Shown here: piece after piece, positions 35,814-45,355 of the stretch
Layout: every line of letters starts with the position of its first letter
Position numbering within the stretch: position 1 is the first letter of the stretch
DNA from: Pseudomonas fluorescens
GTDB taxonomy: Bacteria > Pseudomonadota > Gammaproteobacteria > Pseudomonadales > Pseudomonadaceae
Assembly: GCF_000730425.1 (NCBI RefSeq)
Contig: NZ_CP008896.1
Span: 3,348,001 to 3,412,000, forward strand
Direction: 5' to 3'
Length of the DNA: 64,000 bases
The notes under the pieces: generated by a model
Databases searched by the model: none
Told to the model about the DNA's origin: nothing
Seen by the model: only the letters and a program-made list of their open reading frames with translations
Position numbers and translations under genes: made by a program

Positions 35814-36659
35814 ATGCTGACTGAACAGAAAATCCCCCTAGGCCAGTACATCGCTGCCTTCGTCGAATGGTTGACGCAGAACGGCGCCGATTATTTCGAC
35901 GCGATCGCATCGACACTGGAAACGATGATCCACGGCGTGACGTTTGCGCTGACCTGGTTCAATCCGCTGGCATTGATCGGTCTGATTGCGCTGCTTGCTC
36001 ACTACATCCAACGTAAATGGGGACTGACTGTCTTTGTCATCGCTTCTTTCCTGCTGATCCTCAACCTGGGGTACTGGCAGGAAACCATGGAAACCCTGGC
36101 CCAGGTGCTGTTCGCCACCCTGGTCTGCGTGGTGATCGGCGTGCCGCTGGGCATTGTTGCCGCGCACAAACCGATGTTCTACACGATGATGCGGCCGGTG
36201 CTCGATCTGATGCAGACCGTGCCAACCTTCGTCTACCTCATCCCGACCCTGACCCTCTTCGGGCTGGGTGTGGTACCCGGCCTGATCTCCACGGTGGTGT
36301 TCGCGATTGCCGCGCCGATCCGCCTGACCTACCTGGGCATCCGCGATGTACCGCAAGAGCTGATGGACGCCGGCAAGGCCTTTGGCTGCTCGCGCCGCCA
36401 GTTGCTCTCGCGCATCGAACTGCCCCACGCCATGCCGAGCATTGCTGCCGGTATTACCCAATGCATCATGCTGTCGTTGTCGATGGTGGTGATCGCAGCC
36501 CTGGTGGGCGCCGACGGCCTCGGCAAACCCGTGGTCAACGCGCTGAACACCGCCGACATTGCCCTGGGCTTTGAAGCGGGCCTGGCAATTGTGCTGCTGG
36601 CCATCATGCTCGACCGTATCTGCAAACAACCCGACGCCAAAGTAGGGGGTGATGCATGA
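35814..36659 (+). CDS. cbcW: Choline/betaine/carnitine ABC transporter, permease
   Basis: A 281-residue ProW/OpuAB-type permease with about six transmembrane helices and the EAA-like loop (DVPQELMDAGKAFGCSRRQLLSRIELPHAMPSI in two pieces) that contacts the ATPase. In P. aeruginosa the CbcWV core serves CbcX, BetX and CaiX. ATG at 35814 is the most likely start; an in-frame ATG at 35796 cannot be excluded. The stop overlaps the cbcV start by 4 nt. Confidence 0.9.
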   Translation: MLTEQKIPLGQYIAAFVEWLTQNGADYFDAIASTLETMIHGVTFALTWFNPLALIGLIALLAHYIQRKWGLTVFVIASFLLILNLGYWQETMETLAQVLFATLVCVVIGVPLGIVAAHKPMFYTMMRPVLDLMQTVPTFVYLIPTLTLFGLGVVPGLISTVVFAIAAPIRLTYLGIRDVPQELMDAGKAFGCSRRQLLSRIELPHAMPSIAAGITQCIMLSLSMVVIAALVGADGLGKPVVNALNTADIALGFEAGLAIVLLAIMLDRICKQPDAKVGGDA

Positions 36660-37834
36660 GCATTATCCGATTCGACAATGTTGATGTGATCTTCTCCAAA
36701 GACCCACGCGCAGCCCTCAAGCTGCTGGACGAGGGGATGCACCGCAACGAAATCCTGAAAAAGACCGGGCAGATTGTCGGTGTGGAAAAGGCCAGCCTGG
36801 ATATCGAGAAAGGCGAGATCTGCGTGCTGATGGGCCTGTCCGGTTCCGGCAAATCGAGCCTGCTGCGCTGTATCAACGGCCTTAATACCGTGAGCCGTGG
36901 CCAGTTGTTTGTGGAGCATGAGGGGCGCCAGATCGACATCGCGTCCTGCACCCCGGCAGAGCTGAAAATGATGCGCACCAAGCGCATCGCCATGGTGTTC
37001 CAGAAGTTCGCCTTGATGCCTTGGCTGACCGTGCGCGAAAACATCAGCTTTGGCCTGGAGATGCAGGGCCGCCCCGAGAAAGAGCGGCGCAAGCTGGTGG
37101 ACGAAAAGCTTGAGCTGGTGGGCCTGACCCAATGGCGCAACAAGAAGCCCGACGAGCTCTCGGGCGGCATGCAACAGCGCGTCGGCCTGGCCCGCGCCCT
37201 GGCGATGGACGCCGATATCCTGCTGATGGACGAACCTTTTTCCGCCCTCGACCCGCTGATCCGCCAGGGCCTGCAGGATGAGCTGCTGGAACTGCAACGC
37301 AAGCTGAGCAAGACCATCGTGTTCGTCAGCCACGACCTCGATGAGGCGCTCAAACTCGGCAGCCGTATCGCGATCATGAAAGACGGCAAGATCATCCAGT
37401 ACAGCGTGCCGGAAGAAATTGTGCTGAACCCGGCGGATGACTATGTGCGCACCTTCGTCGCCCATACCAACCCGCTGAACGTGTTGTGCGGCCGCAGCCT
37501 GATGCGCACCCTGGACAACTGCAAGCGGGTCAACGGCTCGGTGTGCCTGGATCCGGGCGGCGACTCGTGGCTGGACCTGGCCGAAGGCAACACGATCCAG
37601 GGCGCACGACAAAATGGCGTGGCAATGAACCTGCAGAATTGGGCGCCGGGGCAAGCCGTGGAAGACCTGGGGCGGGTACCGACCTTGGTGGACTCCAATA
37701 TCGGCATGCGCGATGCGTTGCAGATTCGCTACCAGACCGGCAACAAGCTGGTGCTGCACGACAACAACAAGGTGGTGGGGATCCTGGGGGACAGCGAGCT
37801 GTACCACGCCCTGCTGGGCAAGAACCTGGGCTAA
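36656..37834 (+). CDS. cbcV: Choline/betaine/carnitine ABC transporter, ATP-binding protein
   Basis: A 392-residue ProV/OpuAA-type ATPase. Walker A GLSGSGKS, Q-loop VFQKFALMPW, signature LSGGMQQRVGLARAL and Walker B ILLMDEPFSALD are intact. The C-terminal 120 residues are a CBS-like regulatory region as in ProV. Coupled to cbcW by an ATGA overlap. Confidence 0.94.
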   Translation: MSIIRFDNVDVIFSKDPRAALKLLDEGMHRNEILKKTGQIVGVEKASLDIEKGEICVLMGLSGSGKSSLLRCINGLNTVSRGQLFVEHEGRQIDIASCTPAELKMMRTKRIAMVFQKFALMPWLTVRENISFGLEMQGRPEKERRKLVDEKLELVGLTQWRNKKPDELSGGMQQRVGLARALAMDADILLMDEPFSALDPLIRQGLQDELLELQRKLSKTIVFVSHDLDEALKLGSRIAIMKDGKIIQYSVPEEIVLNPADDYVRTFVAHTNPLNVLCGRSLMRTLDNCKRVNGSVCLDPGGDSWLDLAEGNTIQGARQNGVAMNLQNWAPGQAVEDLGRVPTLVDSNIGMRDALQIRYQTGNKLVLHDNNKVVGILGDSELYHALLGKNLG

Positions 37835-37860
37835 AGACCCAACTGAAGAAACGGGGTCAT

Positions 37861-37932
37861 TGTAGGAGCTGGCTTGCCAGCGATAGCGATGTTGGATTCA
37901 CCACCGCTATCGCTGGCAAGCCAGCTCCTACA
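37861..37932. repeat. REP doublet (CTGGC class)
   Basis: TGTAGGAGCTGGCTTGCCAG and its inverse CTGGCAAGCCAGCTCCTACA between the convergent cbcV and betT. Confidence 0.9.
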
Positions 37933-37990
37933 TTTGACCGCATTGCCAGGTTTGAACAGGCGGTGTCAGTGACGACACCGCTGGCCTTTA

Positions 37991-39985
37991 TCAGCTATAG
38001 ACACGGCCAAGGAGTTGGCGATGGCTTTCAAACTGATCGAGCACATCCCGGGTGATCTGCTCCTGGGTGAAGCCCATCAGGTCGTATTCCTGGCCGCCGT
38101 TGTGCAGGTAGACCTCGGCGCGGTAGTAGCGCGCACGCTCCTCGTCTGCCTCGATCGACTCACTCGGCGCGGCCAGGTAACCATCCAGGCTCACCTCGTA
38201 GACAAACGGGTTGCCTTCCATCTCGATCCGCACGCCGATGCAACGCTTGGATTTACCCAGCAGCGTCTGCACATCCAGCCCTTGGGCGCGCAACGCCACG
38301 GCCGCTTCTTCCAGCGCCGGGGTGACTTTCTTGTCCATGAAACGTTGCACCACGGCCTGGCTCGGTTGCAGGTCCTGAGCCGTCAGGCGCTCGCTGAAAC
38401 CACGACGACCGCGTTCGGCCAGTTGCGCCTGCTCCTGTTCGATCGCCACGTCCTGGCGCATGGCCTTGTGCAAACCGAACATAAAGAAGATCAGCACCAC
38501 CGAGAACGGCAGGCCTGCCAGCACCACCATGGTCTGCATGGCTTCAAAGTTGCCGGCAAACAGCAAGCCGATGGTCACCAGGGTGATCACCGCCGACCAG
38601 AAGATCCGCAGCCAGTGCGGCGCATCCTCATCCACATTGCCGCCCTTGCAGGAAAGGTTGGCCATCATCACCGCGCCGGAATCCGCCGGCGTCAGGAACA
38701 GCACAAAGCCGACAAAGATCGACACGCCGATCACCACTTTCGACGCCGGGTAGTACTCCAACAACTGGTAGATCGCCATGGATGGCTGCTCCAGTGCGGT
38801 CTTGCCCAGTTCCACGGCACCATGGTTGAGCACCAGGTCCAGGGCCGAGTTACCGAAGATCGACAGCCACGCCAGGGTAAAGCCCAGCGGGATCAGCAGC
38901 ACGCCCGCCACCAGTTCACGCACGGTACGGCCACGGGAAATACGCGCGATAAACATGCCCACGAACGGTGCCCAGGAAATCCACCAGGCCCAGTAGAACA
39001 GGGTCCACAGACCCATCCAGCGCTCGGATTTATCGCCGTCGCCTTCGTACACGTACAGGTCGAAGGTCTTGAGCACCAGGCCGTTCATGTAGTCGCCGAT
39101 GTTCTGCACAAAGCCGTTGAGCAGGTGCAGGGTCGGGCCAAACAGCAGCACGAAAATCAGCAAGCCACTGAACAGCACGATGTTCAGGTTGGACAGGCGG
39201 CGAATGCCGTTCTCCACACCCGACACGGCGGCGATGGTCGCCACGGTGCTCATCACGATGATCACGATCAGCAGGTTGGTGTTGCTGTGTTCCATGCCGA
39301 ACAGGTTTTCCAACCCCGACGACACCTGCATCGAACCAATCCCCAGGTTCGTCACCAGGCCCAGCAGGGTCACGAACATACCGAAGCCATCCACCGCGTG
39401 GCCGGCCGCGCCTTTTACCCAGCGCTCGCCCATCAAGGGGTACAACGCCGAACGCAGGGCCAGCGGCTGGTTATGCCGGTAGGCGAAGTACGCCACCGCC
39501 AGGCCGACCAGCGCATAGATCGCCCAGCCATGCAGGCCCCAGTGCAGGAAGGTCAACTGCAACGCCTGGCGCGCAGCCATATGGGTAGCGGGGGCGCCTT
39601 CAGGCGGGTTGAAGTAGTGATCCAGCGGCTCGGACGCGCCGAAGTACAGCAGCGAGATGCCGATGCCCGAGGAGAACAACATGCCGGCCCAGGCACCGTA
39701 GCTGAAGTCTGGCGTGTCGGCCTTGCTGCCCAGCTTCAATTTGCCGTAGGAGGAAAACGCCAGGCCCACCACAAACACCAGGTAGGCGGCGATGACCACC
39801 ATGTAGTACCAGCCAAAGCTCTTCGAGAGCCAGGTCTGGGCGACTCCCAGCATTCTGCCGGCCTCTTGCGGGGCGATGATCAGAACGGCGGTCAACAACA
39901 GGATCAACGCGGTGGAGGTGTAGAACACCCAACCGTTGACCCGCACCTTTTCCGGTGGGGTCTTTATAAGAGAGGCAGAACTCAT
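37991..39985 (-). CDS. betT: Choline BCCT transporter
   Basis: A 664-residue betaine/carnitine/choline transporter with 12 predicted transmembrane helices. The substrate box reads WTLFYWAWWISWAPFVGMFIARISRGRTVRE in two parts, and a long cytoplasmic C-terminus (about 515-664) may sense osmotic state, as in BetT of E. coli and P. syringae. ATG at 39985 follows the conserved N-terminus (MSSASLIKTPPEKVRVNGWVF split). Divergent from betI across 321 bp with a BetI-type operator. Confidence 0.93.
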   Translation of the reverse strand: MSSASLIKTPPEKVRVNGWVFYTSTALILLLTAVLIIAPQEAGRMLGVAQTWLSKSFGWYYMVVIAAYLVFVVGLAFSSYGKLKLGSKADTPDFSYGAWAGMLFSSGIGISLLYFGASEPLDHYFNPPEGAPATHMAARQALQLTFLHWGLHGWAIYALVGLAVAYFAYRHNQPLALRSALYPLMGERWVKGAAGHAVDGFGMFVTLLGLVTNLGIGSMQVSSGLENLFGMEHSNTNLLIVIIVMSTVATIAAVSGVENGIRRLSNLNIVLFSGLLIFVLLFGPTLHLLNGFVQNIGDYMNGLVLKTFDLYVYEGDGDKSERWMGLWTLFYWAWWISWAPFVGMFIARISRGRTVRELVAGVLLIPLGFTLAWLSIFGNSALDLVLNHGAVELGKTALEQPSMAIYQLLEYYPASKVVIGVSIFVGFVLFLTPADSGAVMMANLSCKGGNVDEDAPHWLRIFWSAVITLVTIGLLFAGNFEAMQTMVVLAGLPFSVVLIFFMFGLHKAMRQDVAIEQEQAQLAERGRRGFSERLTAQDLQPSQAVVQRFMDKKVTPALEEAAVALRAQGLDVQTLLGKSKRCIGVRIEMEGNPFVYEVSLDGYLAAPSESIEADEERARYYRAEVYLHNGGQEYDLMGFTQEQITRDVLDQFESHRQLLGRVYS

Positions 39986-40306
39986 GGCACAGAGGCTCCG
40001 GGCAGTGCGAGAGAGGACACAAGGCAACGCGTGACCCGCGCCATCGATTTTTCGGCAGTCGACGGACGGGTGTTATAAAGACATCCCGAAAAACCCCGAA
40101 CCCCAGCGACCCAGGGTCATGGGCGGTTTCAAGGGTTTTCGTGGATGTCAGATGCGCCTGTCTACATGTAGGAAACACCTGTAGGCAGCGACCATTTGTC
40201 GCAGATCTTATTCTTTGTTGATTGAACGTTCAATCAAAACAAAATAGACTGGCCCTCAAGCCGACGAACGTTTACGCCCGTCGGCAGGCCTAAGGAGAGG
40301 TGCTAC
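39986..40306. other. 321-bp divergent betT/betI control region
   Basis: No gene. The only strong element is the 20-bp palindrome at 40218-40237, next to betI. The betT-proximal half shows no clear operator. Confidence 0.65.
40218..40237. promoter_or_regulatory. BetI operator palindrome
   Basis: TTGATTGAACGTTCAATCAA, a perfect 20-bp inverted repeat 69 nt before betI. It matches the form of BetI operators known in Pseudomonas and E. coli; choline relieves BetI repression. Confidence 0.85.
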
Positions 40307-40900
40307 ATGCCCAAGGTCGGTATGCAACCCATACGCCGCCAGCAGTTGATCGAAGCCACATTGACGGCCATCGATCAGGTCGGGATGGGAGACGCCAGCA
40401 TTGCGCTGATCGCCCGTCTGGCCGGCGTCTCGAACGGCATCATCAGTCACTACTTTCAGGACAAGAATGGCCTGATCGCGGCAACGATGCGGTACCTGAT
40501 GAATGTGCTGATCGAGAACGTCCACGAACGTCGGCAGGCATTGAAGGAAGACAGCCCCCGGGCGCACCTTCAAGTGATTATTGGCGGCAACTTCGACGCC
40601 AGCCAGGTCAATGGCCCGGCAATGAAAACCTGGCTGGCCTTCTGGGCCACCAGCATGCACCACCCGTCTTTGCACAGGTTGCAGCGGATCAACGATCACC
40701 GCCTGTATTCCAACCTGTGCTGCCAGTTCCGCCGTGTGCTGCCGCTTGCCGAAGCACGCAGCGCAGCCCGAGGCCTGGCGGCCCTGATCGACGGTTTGTG
40801 GTTGCGCGGCGCCCTGTCGGGAGACGCTTTCGACACGGAGCAGGCGCAACGGATCGCTTACGAATACATGGATTTCCAATTGGCCAAGCAGGTGAGTTAG
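40307..40900 (+). CDS. betI: Choline-responsive TetR-family repressor
   Basis: A 197-residue repressor of betIBA. The N-terminal helix-turn-helix ([20 protein letters not shown]) is followed by the ligand-binding helices typical of BetI. AAGGAG lies upstream of the ATG. It should bind the palindrome at 40218-40237 and release it in the presence of choline. First gene of the bet operon. Confidence 0.95.
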   Translation: MPKVGMQPIRRQQLIEATLTAIDQVGMGDASIALIARLAGVSNGIISHYFQDKNGLIAATMRYLMNVLIENVHERRQALKEDSPRAHLQVIIGGNFDASQVNGPAMKTWLAFWATSMHHPSLHRLQRINDHRLYSNLCCQFRRVLPLAEARSAARGLAALIDGLWLRGALSGDAFDTEQAQRIAYEYMDFQLAKQVS

Positions 40901-40993
40901 AGCACACATAAACGCTCAACCCCTGAACGGCTACTGAGCGGGCTGCGCCCCTCAGTGGTTAACGCCAACCACTTATGCACTTGCGAGGACTTT

Positions 40994-42466
40994 ATGGCCC
41001 GTTTCGAACTGCAAAAACTCTACATTGACGGCGGCTACTCCGACGCTGGCAGCGACGCCACCTTCGAAGCCATCAACCCGGCTAACGGTGAAGTTCTCGC
41101 CAACGTGCAACGCGCTACTTTCGAGGACGTCGAGCGCGCGGTGGTCAGCGCCGAAAAGGGCCAGAAAATCTGGGCCGCCATGACCGCCATGGAGCGTTCG
41201 CGCATCCTGCGTCGCGCCGTGGAAATCCTGCGCGAGCGCAACGATGAACTGGCCGCCCTGGAAACCCTGGACACCGGTAAGGCCTTCTCCGAAACCAAGT
41301 ATGTCGACATCGTCACCGGCGCCGACGTGCTGGAATACTACGCAGGCCTGGTGCCCGCCATCGAAGGCGAGCAGATCCCGCTGCGCACCACCTCGTTCGT
41401 CTACACCCGCCGCGAGCCACTGGGCGTGGTCGCCGGTATCGGCGCGTGGAACTACCCGATCCAGATCGCTCTGTGGAAATCCGCGCCAGCCCTGGCTGCC
41501 GGCAACGCAATGATCTTCAAGCCAAGCGAAGTGACGTCGCTGACCACCCTGAAACTGGCCGAGATCTACACCGAAGCCGGCGTTCCGGATGGCGTGTTCA
41601 ACGTCCTGACCGGCAGCGGTCGTGAAGTCGGCACCTGGCTGACCGAGCACCCGCGCATCGAAAAGATCTCCTTCACCGGCGGCACCGACACCGGCAAGAA
41701 AGTCATGGCCAGCGCTTCGAGTTCCTCGCTCAAAGACGTGACCATGGAACTGGGCGGCAAATCCCCGCTGATCATTTTCGACGACGCCGACCTGGATCGC
41801 GCCGCCGACACCGCGATGATGGCCAACTTCTACAGCTCCGGCCAGGTCTGCACCAACGGCACACGCGTGTTTGTTCCAAAGCACCTGCAAGCGGCCTTTG
41901 AAGCCAAGATCGTCGAGCGTGTTGCGCGCATCCGCGTCGGCAACCCAGAAGACGAAAACACCAACTTCGGCCCGCTGGTCAGCTTCGCTCACATGGAAAG
42001 CGTGCTGGGCTACATCACCAAGGGTAAAGAAGAAGGCGCACGCCTGCTGTGCGGCGGCGAGCGCCTGACCGATGGCGCCTTCGCCAAGGGCGCGTTCGTG
42101 GCACCGACGGTGTTCACTGACTGCACCGACGAAATGACCATCGTGCGTGAAGAAATCTTTGGCCCGGTGATGAGCATCCTCACCTTTGATACCGAAGAAG
42201 AAGTGATCCGCCGCGCCAACGACACCGACTTCGGCCTGGCTGCCGGCCTGGTCACCAAGGACTTGAACCGCGCCCACCGCGTGATTCACCAGTTGGAAGC
42301 CGGTATCTGCTGGATCAACGCCTGGGGCGAGTCCGACGCCAAGATGCCGGTTGGCGGCTACAAGCAGTCGGGTGTTGGCCGTGAGAACGGCATCAGCTCG
42401 CTGAACAACTTCACCCGCATCAAATCGGTACAGGTTGAGCTGGGCGACTACGCCTCGGTGTTCTAA
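40994..42466 (+). CDS. betB: Betaine aldehyde dehydrogenase
   Basis: A 490-residue NAD(P)+-dependent aldehyde dehydrogenase, exactly the usual BetB length. The catalytic cysteine lies in [12 protein letters not shown] and the general-base Glu in [10 protein letters not shown]. It converts betaine aldehyde to glycine betaine. ATG at 40994 has GAGGA upstream; the longer frame is rejected. Confidence 0.96.
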   Translation: MARFELQKLYIDGGYSDAGSDATFEAINPANGEVLANVQRATFEDVERAVVSAEKGQKIWAAMTAMERSRILRRAVEILRERNDELAALETLDTGKAFSETKYVDIVTGADVLEYYAGLVPAIEGEQIPLRTTSFVYTRREPLGVVAGIGAWNYPIQIALWKSAPALAAGNAMIFKPSEVTSLTTLKLAEIYTEAGVPDGVFNVLTGSGREVGTWLTEHPRIEKISFTGGTDTGKKVMASASSSSLKDVTMELGGKSPLIIFDDADLDRAADTAMMANFYSSGQVCTNGTRVFVPKHLQAAFEAKIVERVARIRVGNPEDENTNFGPLVSFAHMESVLGYITKGKEEGARLLCGGERLTDGAFAKGAFVAPTVFTDCTDEMTIVREEIFGPVMSILTFDTEEEVIRRANDTDFGLAAGLVTKDLNRAHRVIHQLEAGICWINAWGESDAKMPVGGYKQSGVGRENGISSLNNFTRIKSVQVELGDYASVF

Positions 42467-42480
42467 CCCGGCTACCGCCA

Positions 42481-42546
42481 ATCGCCCGCAAGCGGGCTCC
42501 TACAAGGATTGCGCACGACCTGTAGGAGCCGGCTTGCCGGCGATCG
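42481..42546. repeat. REP elements (two, partly inverted)
   Basis: ATCGCCCGCAAGCGGGCTCC TACAA then TGTAGGAGCCGGCTTGCCGG in the 129-bp gap between betB and betA, inside the operon. Confidence 0.8.
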
Positions 42547-42595
42547 AGGGCAACGCCCTCGCCTGACCTGACCATCTCCAAAGAGGGTGCATTCA

Positions 42596-44296
42596 ATGTC
42601 CCAAGAATACGACTACATCATTGTGGGTGCCGGCTCCGCCGGTAACACCCTGGCGACCCGTCTGACCGAAGACGAAGGCGTCACCGTCCTGCTGCTGGAA
42701 GCCGGCGGCCCGGACTACCGTTTCGATTTCCGTACCCAGATGCCAGCCGCCCTGGCGTTCCCGCTGCAAGGCCGCCGCTACAACTGGGCCTACGAAACCG
42801 ATCCAGAGCCACACATGGACGGCCGTCGCATGGAGTGCGGCCGCGGCAAGGGCCTGGGTGGCTCTTCGCTGATCAACGGCATGTGCTACATCCGTGGCAA
42901 CGCCATGGACTACGACAACTGGGCGAAGCTGCCAGGCCTGGAAAACTGGAGCTACCTCGACTGCCTGCCTTACTTTCGCAAGGCCGAGACCCGCGACATC
43001 GGCCCCAACGACTACCACGGTGGCGACGGCCCGGTCAGCGTGACCACGCCCAAGGCCGGCAACAACCCGCTGTTCCACGCCATGGTTGAAGCCGGCGTGC
43101 AAGCCGGTTACCCGCGTACCGAAGACTTGAACGGCTACCAGCAGGAAGGCTTCGGCCCGATGGACCGTACCGTGACGCCTAAAGGCCGTCGCGCCAGTAC
43201 CGCCCGTGGCTACCTGGACACCGCCAAGAAGCGCTCGACCCTGACCATCGTCACCCATGCCCTGACCGACAAAGTGTTGTTCGAAGGCAAGCGTGCGGTC
43301 GGCGTGCGTTACCTGATCGGTGCCGCCGAAGAACGTGTTGAAGCCCGCGCGCGCAAGGAAGTCCTGGTGTGCAGCGGCGCCATTGCTTCGCCGCAACTGC
43401 TGCAACGCTCCGGCGTAGGCCCGGCCAAACTGCTGGAAAGCCTCGACATCCCGGTGGTCCACGACCTGCCAGGCGTCGGTGAAAACCTGCAGGACCACCT
43501 GGAGCTGTATCTGCAATACGCCTGCACCCAGCCGGTCTCGCTGTACCCGTCGCTGCTCTGGTACAACCAGCCAGCCATCGGTGCCGAATGGCTGTTCAAC
43601 GGCACCGGCATCGGCGCCAGCAACCAGTTCGAGGCGGGCGGTTTTATCCGTACCCGTGAAGAATTCGAATGGCCGAACATCCAGTACCACTTCCTGCCGG
43701 TGGCGATTAACTACAACGGCAGCAACGGTGTGAAAGAGCACGGTTTCCAGGCGCACATGGGCTCCATGCGCTCACCGAGCCGTGGCCGCATCCAATTGAA
43801 GTCGAAGAACCCACGGGACTACCCGAGCATCCTCTTCAACTACATGGCCACCGAGCAGGACTGGCAGGAATTTCGTGATGGCATCCGCCTGACCCGTGAA
43901 ATCATGCAGCAGCCGGCACTGGACGCGTACCGTGGCCGCGAAATCAGCCCGGGCATCGACGTGCAAACCGACGAGCAACTGGACAAGTTCATCCGCGAAC
44001 ACGCCGAAACCGCGTTCCACCCGTCCTGCTCGTGCAAGATGGGCACCGACGAGATGGCCGTGGTCGATGGCGAAGGCCGTGTGCATGGCATGCAGGGCCT
44101 GCGGGTGATCGACGCATCGATCATGCCGATCATCACCACCGGCAACCTGAACGCGCCCACCATCATGATCGCCGAGAAAATCGCCGACAAGATCCGTGGC
44201 CGCCAGTTGCCGCGCAGCACCGCAGACTACTACGTAGCCGGCGATGCGCCAGTGCGTGGCAAGCCGTTGCGTGAAGTGGGTCCTAGCGCGCAGTAA
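42596..44296 (+). CDS. betA: Choline dehydrogenase
   Basis: A 566-residue GMC-family FAD enzyme that oxidises choline to betaine aldehyde. The Rossmann motif [16 protein letters not shown] is at the N-terminus; [20 protein letters not shown] and the C-terminal active-site segment [13 protein letters not shown] are conserved. ATG at 42596 has GAGGG upstream. Last gene of the bet operon, separated from betB by REP sequence. Confidence 0.96.
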   Translation: MSQEYDYIIVGAGSAGNTLATRLTEDEGVTVLLLEAGGPDYRFDFRTQMPAALAFPLQGRRYNWAYETDPEPHMDGRRMECGRGKGLGGSSLINGMCYIRGNAMDYDNWAKLPGLENWSYLDCLPYFRKAETRDIGPNDYHGGDGPVSVTTPKAGNNPLFHAMVEAGVQAGYPRTEDLNGYQQEGFGPMDRTVTPKGRRASTARGYLDTAKKRSTLTIVTHALTDKVLFEGKRAVGVRYLIGAAEERVEARARKEVLVCSGAIASPQLLQRSGVGPAKLLESLDIPVVHDLPGVGENLQDHLELYLQYACTQPVSLYPSLLWYNQPAIGAEWLFNGTGIGASNQFEAGGFIRTREEFEWPNIQYHFLPVAINYNGSNGVKEHGFQAHMGSMRSPSRGRIQLKSKNPRDYPSILFNYMATEQDWQEFRDGIRLTREIMQQPALDAYRGREISPGIDVQTDEQLDKFIREHAETAFHPSCSCKMGTDEMAVVDGEGRVHGMQGLRVIDASIMPIITTGNLNAPTIMIAEKIADKIRGRQLPRSTADYYVAGDAPVRGKPLREVGPSAQ

Positions 44297-44316
44297 TCGT
44301 TACACCGCGGCGCCCC

Positions 44317-44390
44317 TTTCGCGGGCAAGCCCGCTCCCACATTTTGAGTTGTGAACACATTCAAATGCAGGAGCGGGCTTGCCCGCGATG
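44317..44390. repeat. REP doublet (CGGGC class)
   Basis: TTTCGCGGGCAAGCCCGCTC left arm and GAGCGGGCTTGCCCGCGATG right arm downstream of betA. Confidence 0.85.
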
Positions 44391-44542
44391 AGGCCCGTCC
44401 AGCCTACACACACCTTCCCAGACTCTTCCTACACCGCCCCGCCCTTGATCCCACCCCCCGCGCCGGCCTAATCTAGTCCCTCGCGCAAACGTTTCACCTT
44501 CCTACCGACACGCCGGCTTCTGCCTGGCCACGAGGCTTTCTC

Positions 44543-45238
44543 ATGTTTGATGTCGTTTCTTCGAGCAAATGGCCTACCGGCTTTCTGATCAATCCAAACG
44601 TTGAACCGCTGGACCCGAAGTGGCTGAAGGAATTCAGCAAGATCCCTGCCGCAGCCGTGAGTGACTGCCTGGGCCGCAACGTCGGTGGCCTGGGCCTCAA
44701 GGCGTTCCACGGCAATGCGCCGATGCTCGGCAGCGCCCTGACCGTGCGCGTACGCCCCGGCGACAACCTGATGATCCTCAAAGCCATGCAGATGGCCCGC
44801 CCGGGCGATGTGCTGGTGATTGACGGCAGCGCCGACCTGACCCGCGCCGTGTTTGGCGGCATCATGCGCGCCATGGCCCTGAAGGCCGGCATCGTCGGCG
44901 TGGTGATCAACGGCGCCCTGCGTGACCTCGACGAATGGCAGACCGGCGAACTGCCGGCCTATGCGATCGGCGGCGTACACCGTGGCCCGAGCACCGACGG
45001 CGGCGGTGAGATCAACGTACCGATCTCGTGTGCAGGCATGCTGGTAGCGCCAGGCGACCTGATGATCGGCGATGGCGACGGCGTGGTCGCCGCATCGCGC
45101 AGCGAACTGCCGGAATTGCTGGTGCGCTGCCATGACCTGCTGGCCCGCGAGAAAGCCACGCTGGCCGCGATCGAAGCCGGCACCCTGGACCCCGATCGCT
45201 TTGACGCCATCCTGCGCGCCAAGGGTTGCCCGGTCTAA
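44543..45238 (+). CDS. RraA-like / HMG-aldolase-like protein
   Basis: A 231-residue protein of the RraA/4-hydroxy-4-methyl-2-oxoglutarate aldolase fold. AAAVSDCLGRNVGGLG, GSALTVRVRPGDNLM, GDVLVIDG and VVINGALRD are the family blocks; the Arg/Asp pair in GALRD matches the metal-dependent lyase site. It could act as an oxo-acid aldolase or decarboxylase; substrate unknown. A REP and 117 bp separate it from the TldD-like gene. Confidence 0.8.
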   Translation: MFDVVSSSKWPTGFLINPNVEPLDPKWLKEFSKIPAAAVSDCLGRNVGGLGLKAFHGNAPMLGSALTVRVRPGDNLMILKAMQMARPGDVLVIDGSADLTRAVFGGIMRAMALKAGIVGVVINGALRDLDEWQTGELPAYAIGGVHRGPSTDGGGEINVPISCAGMLVAPGDLMIGDGDGVVAASRSELPELLVRCHDLLAREKATLAAIEAGTLDPDRFDAILRAKGCPV

Positions 45239-45252
45239 AGTCAAAGCAAAAG

Positions 45253-45326
45253 CATCGCAGGCAAGCCAGCTCCCACATTTTGATTTGTGAACACATTCAA
45301 CGGTGGCAACTGGCTTGCCTGCGATG
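45253..45326. repeat. REP doublet (CAGGC class)
   Basis: CATCGCAGGCAAGCCAGCTC left arm and GCAACTGGCTTGCCTGCGAT right arm between the RraA-like and TldD-like genes. Confidence 0.85.
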
Positions 45327-45355
45327 GGGCCCTCAAGGCCAACAAGGAGGCCCCC

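Noticed and set aside
38015..40078. 687-codon plus-strand frame opposite betT
   Set aside because: Shadow of betT with repetitive HQ/RQ composition and no recognisable fold.
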